Shown: piece after piece, positions 4,520 to 5,793 of the stretch | Position numbering within the stretch: position 1 is the stretch's first letter | Layout: each line of letters starts with the position of its first letter | Assembly (NCBI GenBank): GCA_002478575.1 | Contig: DLOX01000185.1 | Span: 1 to 5,793 of the forward strand | Direction of reading: 5' to 3' | DNA from: Sphingomonadales bacterium UBA7473 | GTDB taxonomy: Bacteria; Pseudomonadota; Alphaproteobacteria; Sphingomonadales; Sphingomonadaceae | DNA length: 5,793 bases | The notes under the pieces: generated by a model | Databases searched by the model: none | What the model saw: the letters and a program-made list of their open reading frames with translations, nothing else | Told to the model about the DNA's origin: nothing | Program-made: the position numbers and the translations under genes

Positions 4520-5793
4520 ATGTCAGTGCGGATGTTGATCGACGCCCGCCACGCGGAAGAAACCCGCGTCGCAGTCGTCAAGGGAAACCGGATCGAAGAA
4601 TTTGATTTTGAATCGGCTGAGCATAAGCAGCTCAAAGGTAATATCTATCTTGCCAAAGTTACACGGGTAGAACCCTCGCTTCAGGCGGCCTTCGTTGAAT
4701 ATGGCGGCAATCGTCATGGCTTTTTGGCGTTCAGCGAAATTCACCCTGATTATTACCAAATCCCAAGGGAAGATCGCGAAGCTCTGCTCCGCGAGGAAGC
4801 AGCCCATGCCGCTGAAGAAGCCCGTCGCCGGGATGAAGAAGATGAGTTGGAGCCTTTGGATGGCCATCATGATGATGATGGGCAGGACGACGATCGCCCA
4901 GATTCTGATGAAGAAGGTGATGATGAAGGCCCAGTCGAGGCGGCAGAATCCACTGGTGGTGACGCAGATGATCATGGCAGCGAAAGCGATGATCGCGCGC
5001 GCCGCATGTCTTTCCGTCGCCGTTACAAAATTCAGGATGTGATCCACAGGCGGCAAGTTCTGCTGATCCAAGTGGTCAAGGAAGAGCGCGGCAATAAGGG
5101 CGCTGCCCTCACCACCTATCTCAGCCTTGCTGGTCGCTATTGCGTGCTTATGCCCAACAGCACGCATGGCGGCGGGATCAGCCGGAAGATTTCCAATGGC
5201 GCTGATCGCAAGCGGTTGAAGTCTATCCTGTCAGATTTGAACTTGCCAACCAGCATGGGCTGCATCGTGCGGACGGCTGGCCTTGCCCGGACAAAGACCG
5301 AAATCAAGCGCGACTTTGATTATCTCGCCCGGCTTTGGGATGACATTCGGGAACTTACGCTGAAATCCAGCGCCCCTGCCCTCATTCACAATGACAGCGA
5401 TCTGATCAAACGCGCAATTCGCGATATCTATAATCGCGATATTGAAGATGTCTTGGTCGAAGGCGAGCATGGGTATCGCGCCGCCCGCGATTATATGAAG
5501 CTCTTGATGCCAAGTCATGCGAAGAAGGTGAAGCCTTACGCAGACGCGGTGCCGCTTTACCAACGCTATGGCGTCGAAGATCAGTTGAACGCCATGTATC
5601 AGCCGGTGGTTCAGCTGAAATCGGGCGGCTATTTGGTGATCAACCCAACTGAAGCTTTGGTTTCGATCGACATCAACTCAGGCCGTTCAACGCGCGAGCA
5701 TGGCATTGAGCAAACGGCAGTCGCAACGAACCTTGAAGCAGCGCATGAGATCGCGCGGCAGTTGAGGTTGCGCGACATGGCGGGCCTCGTCGT
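4520..5793 (+). CDS. rne: Ribonuclease E, N-terminal catalytic part, cut by window edge
   Basis: Essential endoribonuclease that starts mRNA decay, matures rRNA and tRNA, and in proteobacteria scaffolds the degradosome. The first 424 codons are present. The S1 RNA-binding domain (about 38-210) has AAFVEYGGNRHGFLAF, including F58 and F68, equivalent to E. coli F57 and F67. It is interrupted at about 85-162 by an acidic low-complexity insert and resumes with RRRYKIQDVIHRRQVLLIQV and KEERGNKGAALTTY. The 5'-sensor segment follows, with VRTAG (R251, T252, matching E. coli R169 and T170). The DNase I-like domain has SIDINSGRST with D384, matching catalytic D303 of E. coli. RQLRLRDMAGLV ends the window; the second catalytic Asp motif, the Zn-link cysteines (which separate RNase E/G-type linkers) and the C-terminal scaffold are not visible. 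RNase G is the alternative, but the start, the insert and the position opposite amiC-mrcA-prfB favour RNase E. The gene is divergent from the amidase behind a long GC-rich leader. Confidence 0.93.
   Translation, partial: MSVRMLIDARHAEETRVAVVKGNRIEEFDFESAEHKQLKGNIYLAKVTRVEPSLQAAFVEYGGNRHGFLAFSEIHPDYYQIPREDREALLREEAAHAAEEARRRDEEDELEPLDGHHDDDGQDDDRPDSDEEGDDEGPVEAAESTGGDADDHGSESDDRARRMSFRRRYKIQDVIHRRQVLLIQVVKEERGNKGAALTTYLSLAGRYCVLMPNSTHGGGISRKISNGADRKRLKSILSDLNLPTSMGCIVRTAGLARTKTEIKRDFDYLARLWDDIRELTLKSSAPALIHNDSDLIKRAIRDIYNRDIEDVLVEGEHGYRAARDYMKLLMPSHAKKVKPYADAVPLYQRYGVEDQLNAMYQPVVQLKSGGYLVINPTEALVSIDINSGRSTREHGIEQTAVATNLEAAHEIARQLRLRDMAGLV
4826..5000 (+). repeat. Acidic low-complexity coding tract (GAT/GAA/GAC-rich) within rne
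   Basis: The stretch is dominated by GAT, GAC, GAA and GAG codons with runs such as GATGATGATG, encoding roughly residues 103-160 of RNase E. About half of the residues are Asp or Glu, with a small His patch (GHH, 115-117). Such tracts tend to vary in length between relatives. The reading frame stays open through it and the S1 domain resumes normally after it. Confidence 0.6.

Noticed and set aside
4523..5167. A 214-residue open frame antisense to the start of rne
   Set aside because: It is the complement of a clear RNase E coding region. Its length comes from the low-complexity GAT/GAA tract, which reads as Ile/Phe/Leu-rich on the other strand.
1..5793. A previously undescribed multi-gene system, mobile element, CRISPR array, tRNA or rRNA
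   Set aside because: All four genes belong to well-known housekeeping families with intact visible motifs. There are no direct-repeat arrays, terminal repeats with target duplications, integrase genes or tRNA-like folds in the window.

Overview
The window looks like core chromosome of an alphaproteobacterium, most likely a member of the Sphingomonadales with moderate GC. The evidence is the RNase E N-terminus (MSVRMLIDARHAEETR) with a long acidic insertion in its S1 domain, the style of the RF2 and PBP1a sequences, and the gene order. From memory, rne facing away from an amidase - class A PBP - prfB cluster is a common arrangement in Alphaproteobacteria. The genus placement is inference; no marker gene here fixes it.

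Layout. On the minus strand, reading right to left, are an AMIN + Amidase_3 N-acetylmuramoyl-L-alanine amidase (4072-2804, GTG start), a class A penicillin-binding protein 1a (2745-199) and the first 54 codons of peptide chain release factor 2 (163-1, cut by the window edge). Gaps are 58 and 35 nt with no visible terminator, so the three probably form one operon. On the plus strand, rne (ribonuclease E) starts at 4520 and runs off the right edge. Its catalytic Asp equivalent to E. coli D303 is inside the window, but the second metal-binding Asp motif lies just beyond it.

The 447-nt gap between the divergent amidase and rne genes (4073-4519) is the only non-coding stretch of any size and holds most of the unexplained structure. 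On the amidase side, a 12-bp stem in the minus-strand transcript covers the Shine-Dalgarno sequence and the GTG start codon. On the rne side, the GC-rich leader contains a series of inverted repeats, including a perfect 9-bp stem with an overlapping alternative pairing. This resembles in principle the structured rne leader through which E. coli RNase E controls its own mRNA.

How the genes work together: PBP1a polymerises and cross-links glycan strands in the periplasm, and the amidase cleaves the stem peptide from MurNAc during septum splitting, so the first two genes are a peptidoglycan build-and-split pair. prfB (translation termination at UGA/UAA) and rne (mRNA decay and rRNA/tRNA processing) are housekeeping RNA/translation genes that are not obviously linked to them in function. 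I see no mobile element, CRISPR array, tRNA, rRNA, defence system or other new multi-gene system. The items worth checking are regulatory.
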